Source: an uncultured Collinsella sp.
GTDB lineage: Bacteria > Actinomycetota > Coriobacteriia > Coriobacteriales > Coriobacteriaceae
Assembly (NCBI GenBank): GCA_900549745.1
Contig: URPJ01000003.1
Location: forward strand, 62,001 to 126,000
DNA length: 64,000 bases
Reading direction: 5' to 3'
The notes below the pieces were generated by a model. It did no database searches, was not told where the DNA came from, and saw only the letters and a list, made by a program, of their open reading frames with translations. Numbering within the stretch: position 1 is the first letter of the stretch; every line of letters begins with the position of its first letter. The translations under genes and the position numbers were made by a program. Shown here in pieces: positions 18,437-26,876 of this stretch.

Positions 18437-18677
18437 CAAAGCCCCTCAACAACAAGCAAAGCAACAAACAGCCTCAATAATACGGCAAAGACCGTACCGA
18501 TAACCCCAGTAAATAGAACGGCAACGCCAATGACCAGGCAAAAACAGTGAGACGTCAAGGATGACGGCGCCGATGAATCCGTCAACGAAAGCGAGAACCC
18601 GTCAGCGCGAGCAAGGTGCCTTGAAAGACGAGATTGCAACAGAAATGAGGCTGCCGATGATCAGGCACAAGCAGCGA
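18437..18677. other. Intergenic region with a decayed hairpin-element half
   Basis: No gene recognised. 18607-18632 matches the left half of hairpin copy D (21797-21822) at 24 of 26 positions, including GTGCCTTGAAAGA, but the matching right half is missing, so this looks like a truncated or decayed copy. The rest would contain the yigZ promoter. Confidence 0.5.
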
Positions 18678-18775
18678 GACGGCGTCAGCTGAGTCGATTT
18701 GGCCCGAAAGAGGAGGGAGCACGCCTTATGGCGGCGACCGACGAATGAGCGCCAAATCGGCCAGCTGACGCCGTC
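18678..18775. repeat. Composite intergenic hairpin, copy C
   Basis: Outer arms GACGGCGTCAGCTG...GATTTGGC and GCCAAATC...CAGCTGACGCCGTC pair along about 24 bp with a small asymmetry. The core reads CCGAAAGAGGAGGG, a short GC-rich apical stem (CGCC-TTAT-GGCG) and CGACCGACGAATGA, like the GAAAGAGGAG/GCGACGGTTTGA loop of copies A and B. It lies just downstream of the rnpB 3' end and could help stop or process that transcript. Confidence 0.7.
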
Positions 18776-18793
18776 GCAGCGTCAACATAGTTG

Positions 18794-19153
18794 CTGAGTG
18801 GGCCTATAAGCCGGGTTCTGTCGTGAACGGTCATTTATCTTGTCTGCACGTTACCGTGCAGCTCCACGCACGCTACCCGAACGCGGACCGGGCCGGCCCA
18901 TAGCGTTCCTATTCGCGCTTGCTCCGGATGGGGCTTGCCAAGCCGCCGTGTTACCACGACGCTGGTGGTCTCTTACACCACCGTTTCAGCTTTTCCCTTT
19001 ACGCCTTGCGGCGCAGGTGGGAGTCTTCTTTTCTGCGGCGCTTTCCGTCGGATCACTCCGCCCGGCCGTTAGCCGGCATCCCGCCCTCTGGAGCCCGGAC
19101 TTTCCTCACGCGTGCTGCAAGCAGCACATCGCGCGACCGTCTGGCCCACTCAG
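18794..19153 (-). ncRNA. rnpB: RNase P RNA, bacterial class A
   Basis: Catalytic RNA that removes tRNA 5' leaders. On the minus strand it begins CTGAGTGGGCCAGACGGTCG and contains the near-universal GAGGAAAGTCCGGGCTCC (19107-19090), GGGTGCC-type P-helices, and the 3' ACAGAACCCGGCTTATAGGC. The first and last bases (CTGAGTGGGCC / GGCCCACTCAG) pair as P1. About 360 nt, normal size for a high-GC Gram-positive. The ends are set by P1 and may be off by a few bases. Confidence 0.95.
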
Positions 19154-19434
19154 CAGTGCAAGAGTGTAGCACACCGTTGCCACAGGCAATGGCACAACGC
19201 AAACGCTCGACACGATATACCAAGAACCGCCATGCGCTACAATGGCCCTGTCGATGGGCAACGTCGTCAGTCGAGACGCGACCGCGCTCCGCACCCCTCC
19301 GTCTACTCGGTGTGTTCCCGCCTCCTCCCCGAGGCGGGATGTCGGCATTTTTCATGCACCGACAGCCCAATAGCCTGCGAACAGCCCGGATAGCATTACG
19401 CACGGGTAGCATCGCGCGCGTCAGCAGCAAATGC
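19154..19434. other. Intergenic region between rpsA and rnpB
   Basis: About 280 bp without a gene I can support; open frames here are short and lack ribosome sites. It should carry the rnpB promoter on the minus strand, but I see no clear -35/-10 pair. Confidence 0.35.
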
Positions 19435-19468
19435 AAAAAGGGACCCGTCCATTGCGGACGGATCCCTT
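19435..19468 (-). terminator. Terminator of rpsA
   Basis: Minus-strand hairpin AAGGGATCCGTCC-gcaat-GGACGGGTCCCTT followed by TTTGC; one G-T pair in the stem. It lies 25 bp after the rpsA stop codon. Confidence 0.9.
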
Positions 19469-19492
19469 CAAACAAGTGATCGTCAAACCGAT

Positions 19493-20659
19493 TTACTCGG
19501 CGTCGGTCTCCTCGTCCTTCTTCTCGGAAGGCAGCGGGGTAACCTCGATCTCGACGCCCAGAGTCTCAGCAGCGGACTTCATGGACAGGGAGATACGACG
19601 ACGGTCGAGGTCGATCTCCATGACCTTGACCTGAACCTTGTCGCCCACGTGGGTGACCTGAGAAGGCTGATCGACGTGCTTGTTGGCCATCTCGGAGATG
19701 TGCACCAGGCCCTCGATGCCCTCGCCCAGGTCGACGAAAGCGCCGAACGGGACAAGCTTGGTCACAGTGCCCTCGACGATAGCGCCGACGGGGTACTTCT
19801 TGACCAGTGCGCGCCACGGATCCTCGGTGGTCTGCTTGAGACCCAGGGAGATGCGCTCGCGGTTGAGATCGACGTCGAGAACCTCGACCTCGACCTCCTG
19901 GCCGACCTTGACAACCTCGGAAGGATGGTTGACGTGGTTCCAGGAGAGCTCGGAGATGTGGATGAGGCCGTCGATACCGCCGAGGTCAACGAAGGCGCCG
20001 AAGTCGACGATGGAGGAAACGGTGCCCTGGAGACGCATGCCAGACTTGAGCTTGGACAGGATCTCGGAGCGCTCGGCCTTACGGGACTCCTCGAGCACGA
20101 CGCGACGGGAGAGGACGACGTTGTTGCGGTTGCGGTCCATCTCGATGACGCGAGCCTCGATGCGGGTGCCCATGTAGGAGGTGAGGTCCTTGACGCGACG
20201 GAGGTCGACGAGGGAAGCGGGCAGGAAGCCACGCAGGCCGATGTCGAGGATCAGGCCGCCCTTGACAACCTCGATAACCTCGCCCTCGACGTTCTCGCCG
20301 GAGTTGAACTTCTCCTCGATGCGGTTCCAAGCACGCTCGTACTCGGCACGCTTCTTGGACAGGACCAGACGACCGTCCTTGTCCTCCTTCTGGAGAACCA
20401 GAGCCTCGATGGGATCACCGAGTGCAACGATGTCTGCAGGGTTAGCGTCCTTGCGGATGGACAGCTCGCGGACCGGGATAACGCCCTCGGACTTGAATCC
20501 GATGTCAACGAGCACCTCGTCATGCTCGATCTTAACGACAGTGCCGTTAACGAGATCGCCCTCATCAAAGTCGGTAATCGTACCGTCGATGAGGTTGTTC
20601 ATCTCCTCCTCATTGACATCGTCAAGAGAGAAAATGGACGAGTTCTGAATCTCACTCAA
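19493..20659 (-). CDS. rpsA: 30S ribosomal protein S1
   Basis: 388 residues. Four S1 RNA-binding repeats are visible (about 31-101, 119-185, 206-274 and 291-360), e.g. GDLVNGTVVKIEHDEVLVDIGFKSEG and two near-identical repeats with GAFVDLGGIDGLIHISEL and GAFVDLGEGIEGLVHISEM. Four repeats rather than six is normal in Gram-positives. The acidic tail (SEKKDEETDAE) is also common. ATG 20659 has a GAAAGGGG upstream. Confidence 0.95.
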   Translation of the reverse strand: MSEIQNSSIFSLDDVNEEEMNNLIDGTITDFDEGDLVNGTVVKIEHDEVLVDIGFKSEGVIPVRELSIRKDANPADIVALGDPIEALVLQKEDKDGRLVLSKKRAEYERAWNRIEEKFNSGENVEGEVIEVVKGGLILDIGLRGFLPASLVDLRRVKDLTSYMGTRIEARVIEMDRNRNNVVLSRRVVLEESRKAERSEILSKLKSGMRLQGTVSSIVDFGAFVDLGGIDGLIHISELSWNHVNHPSEVVKVGQEVEVEVLDVDLNRERISLGLKQTTEDPWRALVKKYPVGAIVEGTVTKLVPFGAFVDLGEGIEGLVHISEMANKHVDQPSQVTHVGDKVQVKVMEIDLDRRRISLSMKSAAETLGVEIEVTPLPSEKKDEETDAE

Positions 20660-20974
20660 AGGTGGACCCCTTTCGAACTACGGGGCCCCGATTGCTAGGA
20701 CCTACAGAAGGGTGCGACAAGCACACAACGTTTAGGAACACTCGGGAGCCGACAGATACTAATGTGACGCTTATGCAATCACGTTCGTATAGGTTACGGG
20801 GAAATGAGTTCGATTTCAAGCGTGAACTGCGATTTTTTACTCGTGTGGAGACTTTTTCGTAATCTTATGAACACACGTCTCCACAACTTGACGATAACCA
20901 GCCAGGCATTCGGCTTTGGGGTAAAGTATCCGGAGCCAACGACTCTAGATTAAATTTACGAGAAAGGTGCCCGC
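20660..20974. other. Intergenic promoter region, rpsA and HAD gene divergent
   Basis: 315 bp between divergent genes. An inverted repeat GTGGAGAC (20845-20852) / GTCTCCAC (20877-20884) is visible. GGGGTAAAGTATCC near 20920-20935 may hold a -10 for the HAD gene. Promoters for both genes must be here; nothing else recognised. Confidence 0.35.
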
Positions 20975-21733
20975 GTGCTCAAAGCAGTCGTTTTCGATAT
21001 GGACGAGACGCTTCTTAGCATCAACCTCAACGCGTTCATCCTTCGCTATTTTAAGGATGTCTCTTCGATGCTCGCGGATATCGGGCGCCGCAGCCGCGGT
21101 GGCACGATGGCGCGCCTCGGCACCATCTTGGTCGACCTCAACGCCAATCGCCGCAGAGGCACGGACAATCGTACCAATCTTGAGTTTTACCAAGAAGAGG
21201 TTGAGCGCCGGTGCGGCATTTGCCTTTCGGACCCACTCATCTACGAGGCGTTTACCTACTACGACCGCGAAGTCCTGCCGTACAAGAACGACGATGTCAT
21301 TAACGCCCACGCCATGCCGGGCGCACACGCCGCGCTTCAGGCCGTACAGGACGCAGGACTGCGCTGCGCGCTCTTTACCAACCCCAGCTTTACGCAGGGA
21401 GCCATCGAGTGCCGCATGGGTTGGGGCGACCTGGCCGACGCCCCCTTTGAGCTCGTGACGCACATGGGAAACACCACCCGCTGCAAGCCCGATGCCACCT
21501 ACTATCTAGAGCAGCTTCAGGTGATGGGGCTCGAGCCGCACGAGGTCCTTATGGTGGGCAACGATCCCAAACGCGACTTCCCCAACCCTGCCTGCGGCAT
21601 CCAAACCGCCTTTGTGGGCCAGGGCAAGCCCAGCCGAGCCACCTGGCGCGGAACCATGGAAGACTTCGCCCACGACTTTAACGCCGTAGTAGAAGCCTTC
21701 TACGAGCACCAAGTAGCCCACGAACTGTCGTAG
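20975..21733 (+). CDS. HAD-family hydrolase
   Basis: 252 residues. Haloacid-dehalogenase phosphatase: motif I VVFDMDETLLS (Asp8 and Asp10), motif II CALFTNPS, the Lys in CKPDATYY (motif III) and motif IV MVGNDPKRDFPNPA. The insert between motifs I and II forms a helical cap. Start GTG 20975 has GAAAGGTG five bases upstream. The substrate is unknown. Confidence 0.87.
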   Translation: MLKAVVFDMDETLLSINLNAFILRYFKDVSSMLADIGRRSRGGTMARLGTILVDLNANRRRGTDNRTNLEFYQEEVERRCGICLSDPLIYEAFTYYDREVLPYKNDDVINAHAMPGAHAALQAVQDAGLRCALFTNPSFTQGAIECRMGWGDLADAPFELVTHMGNTTRCKPDATYYLEQLQVMGLEPHEVLMVGNDPKRDFPNPACGIQTAFVGQGKPSRATWRGTMEDFAHDFNAVVEAFYEHQVAHELS

Positions 21734-21785
21734 GACCCCTCGCTCCAAACCAAATATCGCCGCAGGTTGAGCACAAGTCAGCGAA

Positions 21786-21882
21786 AACGCCCCTAAGCGA
21801 GCAATGTGCCTTGAAAGAGGAGGGCATAGGCCTTCTGGCCATGCCCGAAGGCTTGAAAGGCAGATTGCCGCTTAGGGGCGTT
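21786..21882. repeat. Composite intergenic hairpin, copy D
   Basis: Perfect 14-bp outer arms AACGCCCCTAAGCG / CGCTTAGGGGCGTT, inner pairs TGCCTT/AAGGCA, core TTGAAAGAGGAG and an apical hairpin GGGCATAGGCC-ttct-GGCCATGCCC-type, then GAAGGCTTGAAAGGCA. It lies between convergent genes (HAD phosphatase and the desulfidase-like gene), so it may act as a two-way terminator. Confidence 0.72.
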
Positions 21883-21923
21883 TGCAGCGTCGACTCGTTA
21901 CGCGGTTTGGTAAAACCGCGTAA

Positions 21924-23243
21924 CTAGCAGACTCGAGTCTTGCCGATCATGATGTTGAGGATCTCGACGTCGGTGTCCTTCATGCCCACGCGGCCCACGT
22001 AGCCCATGCTGGCAATCGTCTGCTCGACGGTATCTTGGATCAGGCCCTCGCCGGCGCGGAAGCCGCGACCCTGCATGGCCATATCATGGCCCAGAATCGC
22101 CGCATCGACGGCAGCCGAGATCTTGGCGGCACAGCTCGCTTTGGCGCCGTCGCACACGATGCCGCCCACGTTACCGAGCGTGTTCGAGACCGTCGCGCCA
22201 ATCTGCTCGCGCGTGCCACCGCACAGCCAGGTAATCGCAGCGCCGGCGCCGCACGCAGCGCAAATAGCACCGCAAAACGCCGAGAGAGCACCAATATAGC
22301 TCTTGATATGCACGGCGATAAGATCGGACAGCATCACGGCGCGCACCAGGCGCTCGTGGTCGCAACGCAGGTACTCGGCATACTCCATGACGGGCAACGC
22401 GCAGGTAATACCTTGATTGCCCGAGCCGCACACAATGGCGACCGGCAGCGCGCAACCGTTCATGCGGGCGTCGGACCCGGCGGCTGCACGGGCACGGGCA
22501 CGGCAGGCGACGTCATCGGCACGAGCACCCAGCAGCGTACGACCCACCTCGGCGCCCCAAGCGTGCGCAAGGCCCTCGGCACTGATTGCGCCATTCAGCT
22601 CAATCTGACGCTCAACGGCAGCGCGGGCGTCCTCAATGTCACCGTCCTCGATAAAGTCGATGATGGTCTCAATCGACATGGGCGTATCGGCGTTATCTGC
22701 CGCCCGCTCGGCCACGACGCGCTCGGCGCAGGCGGCACACTCCCCCGCCGACTTGCCGCACACCGGAATACCGTCGAGGGTATGGCACGTGACATTGGTG
22801 TGGTGGTCGGTAATCTCGACGACCGCGGTATGGCCCCCGGCCGTCGCAGTCACCTTGATGTAGAGGTTGGGCACACCTTCGACAAGCGACACATCGCAGT
22901 AGCCGGCGTCGGCGAGGAGCTCGGTCACGCGAGCACGATCTTCGTCGTCAACGCTCTCGAGCACCTCGAGAGCGCTCTTAGCGTCGCCGCCCACGGCACC
23001 CAGCACGGCCGCGGCTTCAATACCGTGCATACCGCCCGAGTTGGGCACGGTCACGCTCTTAACGTTCTTGATGATGTTGCCCGAGCAGGCAACGTCCATA
23101 TGATCGGGTTCGCAACCGAGCGTCTGGCTCGCCAACGCCGCTGCATAGGCAACGGCAATGGGCTCGGTGCAGCCGAGTGCGCAGACAAGCTCGCGGTTCA
23201 AAACATCGCAAAACGCGGCATCGCGAAGGGAATCGGCAGGCAT
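21924..23243 (-). CDS. L-cysteine desulfidase-like protein (UPF0597/CyuA family)
   Basis: 439 residues, the full length of the UPF0597/serine-dehydratase-alpha-like family, whose characterised members break L-cysteine down to pyruvate, ammonia and sulfide. Seen: LVCALGCTEPIAVAYAAALA, VACSGNIIKNVKSVTVPNSGG, VCGSGNQGITCALPV and the C-terminal GGIVCDGAKASCAAKIS, with Cys expected to hold an Fe-S cluster. ATG 23243 has GGAG six bases upstream. Monocistronic here; a role in cysteine degradation is inferred from the family. Confidence 0.85.
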   Translation of the reverse strand: MPADSLRDAAFCDVLNRELVCALGCTEPIAVAYAAALASQTLGCEPDHMDVACSGNIIKNVKSVTVPNSGGMHGIEAAAVLGAVGGDAKSALEVLESVDDEDRARVTELLADAGYCDVSLVEGVPNLYIKVTATAGGHTAVVEITDHHTNVTCHTLDGIPVCGKSAGECAACAERVVAERAADNADTPMSIETIIDFIEDGDIEDARAAVERQIELNGAISAEGLAHAWGAEVGRTLLGARADDVACRARARAAAGSDARMNGCALPVAIVCGSGNQGITCALPVMEYAEYLRCDHERLVRAVMLSDLIAVHIKSYIGALSAFCGAICAACGAGAAITWLCGGTREQIGATVSNTLGNVGGIVCDGAKASCAAKISAAVDAAILGHDMAMQGRGFRAGEGLIQDTVEQTIASMGYVGRVGMKDTDVEILNIMIGKTRVC

Positions 23244-23515
23244 AGGTATCTCCTACTTATATAACGGGCTGGGCTCTCATTAATAGTTAGCTCTTTTATT
23301 TGATAACAATGCATCAAAAACCGCAACCCAGGTTCCGGTAGACGGCATTCAGGCGCAAACTGGCGGCATTCATTCACGAGAAGCCAGTCTTGTTGCCTGC
23401 TAAAGCGTTTGACCAAAAAACGCTCGAGCGTTTACGCAAAAGTCGCGCTATCATGCAGTCGAACGCGGTAAACACCTTTAGCATTTGCGCCGCACAGACC
23501 AGAGAGGAACCATCC

Positions 23516-23983
23516 ATGAAGATCGGTATCGGTAACGACCACGCCGCCGTCGAGCTCAAGAACATCATCTCCGAGCACCTGAAGGAGCGCGGCTGCGAGG
23601 TCGTGAACTTTGGCACCGACACCTCCGAGAGCTTTGACTACCCCATCGCCGGCTACAAGGTGGGTAAGGCCGTTGCCAACGGTGACGTCGACCTGGGCAT
23701 CCTCATCTGTGGCACCGGTGTCGGGATTAGCCTGGCTGCCAACAAGGTCGAGGGCGTACGCGCCGTCGTGTGCTCCGAGCCCTTCAGCGCCAAGCTCTCC
23801 CGCATGCACAACAATACCAACGTGCTCGCCTTTGGCGCCCGCGTCGTGGGCTCCGAGCTCGCCAAGATGATTGTCGACGAGTGGCTCGACGCCGAGTTTG
23901 AGGGCGGTCGTCACGAGCGTCGCGTTAACCTCCTCAACGAGATCGACCACACGCGCGGCCTCAAGGTCGTCGACGAGGCCTAA
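23516..23983 (+). CDS. rpiB: Ribose 5-phosphate isomerase B
   Basis: 155 residues. Interconverts ribose 5-phosphate and ribulose 5-phosphate. Typical RpiB: GIGNDHAAVELK at the start, catalytic Cys65 in LICGTGVGISLAANK, and ARMHNNTNVL-type SRMHNNTNVLAFGARVVG. ATG 23516 has AGAGAGG upstream. The RpiB/LacAB family can also act on allose or galactose phosphates. Confidence 0.93.
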   Translation: MKIGIGNDHAAVELKNIISEHLKERGCEVVNFGTDTSESFDYPIAGYKVGKAVANGDVDLGILICGTGVGISLAANKVEGVRAVVCSEPFSAKLSRMHNNTNVLAFGARVVGSELAKMIVDEWLDAEFEGGRHERRVNLLNEIDHTRGLKVVDEA

Positions 23984-24010
23984 ACATCTCAGTGCCACAA
24001 GCTAACAGCA

Positions 24011-24049
24011 GGGCCCGCTCGGAACTCATGACCGAACGGGCCCCTTCAT
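24011..24049 (+). terminator. Terminator of rpiB
   Basis: GGGCCCGCTCGG and CCGAACGGGCCC pair around a 9-nt loop, 27 bp after the rpiB stop; followed by CCTTCATAGATTTT. Confidence 0.75.
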
Positions 24050-24059
24050 AGATTTTGGA

Positions 24060-24096
24060 ATAAAAGGGCGCCGCGGATGGAGTTCCGCGGCGCCCA
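24060..24096 (-). terminator. Terminator of ndk
   Basis: Perfect 11-bp stem GGGCGCCGCGG / CCGCGGCGCCC with an 8-nt loop, followed on the minus strand by TTTTATT. Confidence 0.92.
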
Positions 24097-24133
24097 AGCC
24101 ACACGCTAACAGCTTTAAGGAGTCAAAGCTGGT

Positions 24134-24538
24134 TTAGCCAAAGAAGCGCTTGATCTCGATCTCGGCGTTCTCCAGGCAGTCGGAGCCGTGGATCACGTTG
24201 GCGTTGACATCGACAGCGAAGTCGCCGCGGATGGTACCAGGAGCAGCGTCAAGCGGATTAGTAGCGCCCATGAGGGTGCGCATCTTAGCAACAGCGGAGA
24301 GACCGGAAACGACCATCTTGACGACCGGACCGCTCGTCATAAAGTCACAGAGACCGCCAAAGAAGGGCTTGTCGGCCAGATGGGCGTAGTGCTCCTCGAC
24401 GGTAGCGCGCTCGAGCGTAGTCATCTCCATGCGCTCGATGACAAGGCCGCTGCGCTCGATGCGAGCAACAATCTCGCCGATCTTGCGGTCGCGCACGGCG
24501 TCGGGCTTAATCATGATGAAGGTCTTCTCGATAGCCAT
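24134..24538 (-). CDS. ndk: Nucleoside diphosphate kinase
   Basis: 134 residues, the family's usual size. Balances NTP pools by phosphate transfer through active-site His117 in NVIHGSD. N-terminal TFIMIKPDAVRD and GATNPLDAAPGTIRGDFA are diagnostic. ATG 24538 has AAAGG seven bases upstream; an in-frame ATG further upstream adds 14 non-conserved residues. Confidence 0.95.
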   Translation of the reverse strand: MAIEKTFIMIKPDAVRDRKIGEIVARIERSGLVIERMEMTTLERATVEEHYAHLADKPFFGGLCDFMTSGPVVKMVVSGLSAVAKMRTLMGATNPLDAAPGTIRGDFAVDVNANVIHGSDCLENAEIEIKRFFG

Positions 24539-24580
24539 AAGGTAGCCTTTCAAGTAGGTTCGCGCGTGCCCAAGTCCCAT

Positions 24581-24837
24581 TCCGGCACCCGCCTGGACTG
24601 CATCGTAACAGAGTTTTAGCTGCAGTTAAACAAAAAGCTGTTTATTGAAACGTTACAATTTATTGAAGCGTTCCATATGTGTCACTTCTGTTTCGAAGCT
24701 CGATTAGAGTACCATCCGACTGCCCATCAACCGCATCGAGCAGAGCAGACGGTCGGTTGCCGCCCGCGAACGTACCCCCTTCACAACCTGCCCAAAGGTC
24801 CTACAGAACTTCTCGACAAGCCCCTCCCCCATAGCAA
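24581..24837. other. Intergenic region upstream of ndk
   Basis: No gene recognised. Two adjacent direct repeats, TTTATTGAAACGTTAC and TTTATTGAAGCGTTCC (about 24640-24674), lie in an AT-rich stretch where the minus-strand ndk promoter should be; they could be regulator sites. Confidence 0.4.
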
Positions 24838-24872
24838 CAAAATACGGACGCTCACATCAGCAGACGTCCGTA
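24838..24872 (-). terminator. Terminator of the argGH operon
   Basis: Minus-strand ACGGACG-(14 nt)-CGTCCGT followed by ATTTTGTTG, about 50 bp after the argH stop codon. Confidence 0.7.
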
Positions 24873-24923
24873 AAGCAAAAAATGATTCCTCAATAAATGG
24901 CAAAAACAGCTTCGGCCAAACCC

Positions 24924-26354
24924 TTACTTTATCCCGTGGCCCATCTCGACGACCTTGGTCAGCAATCCAAACACGCCCTCGTCGGCCACGAGCTGTGCCT
25001 CGGCACGCTGCAGCTGCACGGCAACGGCGGCAGGGGCGGTACCGCCCTCGGTCGTGCGTGCAGCGACAATCGACGGGATGTCGAGCGCCTCGGTAATGTC
25101 GTGCTCAAAGAGCGAGCTTGCCTCCTGGAACACCTCAAACGGCAGGTCCTCAAGATTGCAGCCGCGCTTCTCACACATCAGGACCAGATGGCCCACCACG
25201 GCGTGTGCCTCGCGGAACGGCAGGCCACGCTTGGCCAGGTAATCGGCAACATCGGTAGCGGCAAGGTGCCCCACGCCGCACTCGCGCGCCATGGCATCCT
25301 CGTTGACAGTCCAGGTCGAAATCATACCGGCCATAACGGACAGGCACTGCATGAGCGTATGGGCGGTATCGAGCGCGCCCTCCTTGTCCTCCTGCAAGTC
25401 CTTGTTATAAGCGAGCGGCAAGCCCTTCATGGTCACGAGCAGCTGCACCAGGTTGCCATAGACTCGGCCGCTCTTGCCGCGGATAAGCTCGGCAAAGTCG
25501 GGGTTCTTCTTCTGCGGCATGATGGACGAACCGGTGGAGTAAGAGTCGGAAAGCGTGATAAAGCCAAATTCGGAGCTCGACCACAGCACGATCTCCTCGG
25601 AAAGACGCGACAGGTGCATCGCCATGACAGAGCCGGCGTAATGCAGGTCGAGGAGGAAATCACGGTCGGAAACCGCATCGAGCGAGTTGGGAATCACGCC
25701 CGCAAAGCCAAGTTCGGCAGCCGTCATCTGACGATCGAGCGGATAGCTCGTGCCGGCAAGCGCGGCAGCGCCCAGCGGACAGTTGTCGGCGGCATCAAAG
25801 GCGGCCTTCAGGCGTGTAAAGTCGCGCGCGAACATCCAGGAATACGCCAGCAGATGATGCGACAGCAGCACGGGCTGAGCATGCTGCATGTGCGTGTAGC
25901 CCGGCAGAATCACCTTGTCGTACTTCTTGGCCGCATCAACCAGCACATGACGCAGCCCAAGATTGGCCTCCATGAGCTCTTTGGCCAGCGCCTTGACGCC
26001 CAGGCGCGTATCGGTCGCCACCTGGTCGTTGCGCGAACGCCCGGTATGCAAGCGCTTACCGGCCTCGCCGATGCGGCGCGTCAGCTCGCTCTCGATGGAC
26101 ATATGAATGTCTTCGTCGTTGATGTCGAAGGTGAAGTTGCCGGCATCGATATCCTGTTCGATTCCGGTCAGGCCCTTGGCAATCGCCTGCTCGTCCTCGG
26201 CACTGATGATGCCCTGGGCCGCCAGCATTTTGGCATGCGCCTTAGAGCCGGCGATATCCTGCTTATAGAGATGTTTGTCGACCGGCAGCGACGCGCCAAA
26301 CTCCTGCGTGACCTCGGCCACGCCCGCCTCAAAACGACCGCCCCAAAGAGCCAT
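24924..26354 (-). CDS. argH: Argininosuccinate lyase
   Basis: 476 residues. Splits argininosuccinate to arginine and fumarate, the last step of arginine synthesis. The fumarase/lyase signature GSSIMPQKKNPDFAELIRGK is present, plus HTGRSRNDQVATDTRL and the catalytic-His segment YTHMQHAQPVLLSHH. ATG 26354 has AAAGGGGA upstream. Downstream of argG in the same direction, separated by about 520 bp that hold a hairpin and a tiny gene. Confidence 0.95.
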   Translation of the reverse strand: MALWGGRFEAGVAEVTQEFGASLPVDKHLYKQDIAGSKAHAKMLAAQGIISAEDEQAIAKGLTGIEQDIDAGNFTFDINDEDIHMSIESELTRRIGEAGKRLHTGRSRNDQVATDTRLGVKALAKELMEANLGLRHVLVDAAKKYDKVILPGYTHMQHAQPVLLSHHLLAYSWMFARDFTRLKAAFDAADNCPLGAAALAGTSYPLDRQMTAAELGFAGVIPNSLDAVSDRDFLLDLHYAGSVMAMHLSRLSEEIVLWSSSEFGFITLSDSYSTGSSIMPQKKNPDFAELIRGKSGRVYGNLVQLLVTMKGLPLAYNKDLQEDKEGALDTAHTLMQCLSVMAGMISTWTVNEDAMARECGVGHLAATDVADYLAKRGLPFREAHAVVGHLVLMCEKRGCNLEDLPFEVFQEASSLFEHDITEALDIPSIVAARTTEGGTAPAAVAVQLQRAEAQLVADEGVFGLLTKVVEMGHGIK

Positions 26355-26472
26355 GGAACCGTCCCCTTTCTCCAAATACCAAAACAAGCGCCCAAAGCAA
26401 TGCGCCATATCGCTAAAGCGATTTTTCAACCGCTAGTTTTACACATTCCCCACCGTGTGCGGAGCCATGTAG

Positions 26473-26643
26473 CTAATTTGCAAAGAAGTGACGCGCCATG
26501 CACTTGGCGCCCAACGTCTCCCTCCGGATGTTGCCCTGCGAGCCATCGATCCAGGCCTTCAGGCTCATAGGGACGTCCTCGACCCTTGCAGCATCGAACT
26601 CGGGCGCGAGGGCAAGTAAAGCATGCGCGATAGCATTGAACAT
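26473..26643 (-). CDS. Small hypothetical protein between argG and argH
   Basis: A 56-residue frame starting at ATG 26643 with GAGGAG eight bases upstream. It begins MFNAIAHALLALAPEFDAAR and has a basic C-terminal half (GNIRRETLGAKCMARHFFAN). No family recognised. The position inside the argGH interval and the strong ribosome site support translation. It could be a small structural or regulatory protein; it is also the only good frame in this gap. Confidence 0.55.
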   Translation of the reverse strand: MFNAIAHALLALAPEFDAARVEDVPMSLKAWIDGSQGNIRRETLGAKCMARHFFAN

Positions 26644-26693
26644 AATGGATACTCCTCATATATATAGGCGCAGAGCCGCCAAATTGATAGAAG

Positions 26694-26723
26694 GAGCCCC
26701 GCCGGACAACCCCGGCGGGGCTC
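26694..26723 (-). terminator. GC-rich hairpin between argG and argH
   Basis: Perfect 12-bp stem GAGCCCCGCCGG / CCGGCGGGGCTC with a 6-nt loop, but no T run on either strand. It may be a weak terminator or an RNA-stability/processing point between argG and the genes downstream. 26724-26876 otherwise holds nothing I recognise. Confidence 0.5.
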
Positions 26724-26876
26724 GGACTCAGCCGCAGACGCGGCATCATATATGCGGGCGGAACGTAGGGGCCACCGATGTTAAGAAGTGTCAGCAAGCA
26801 TAACGAAAGGTAGGGACCCCGTGCGCCCGTTATGTATCACGCGGATGGGCCGCGCGGATACCAAGGGAAGGGGGCG

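Noticed and set aside
18840..19479. Overlapping open frames over 18840-19479
   Set aside because: They lie on the RNase P RNA or its upstream region, are Arg/Pro-rich and have no ribosome sites.
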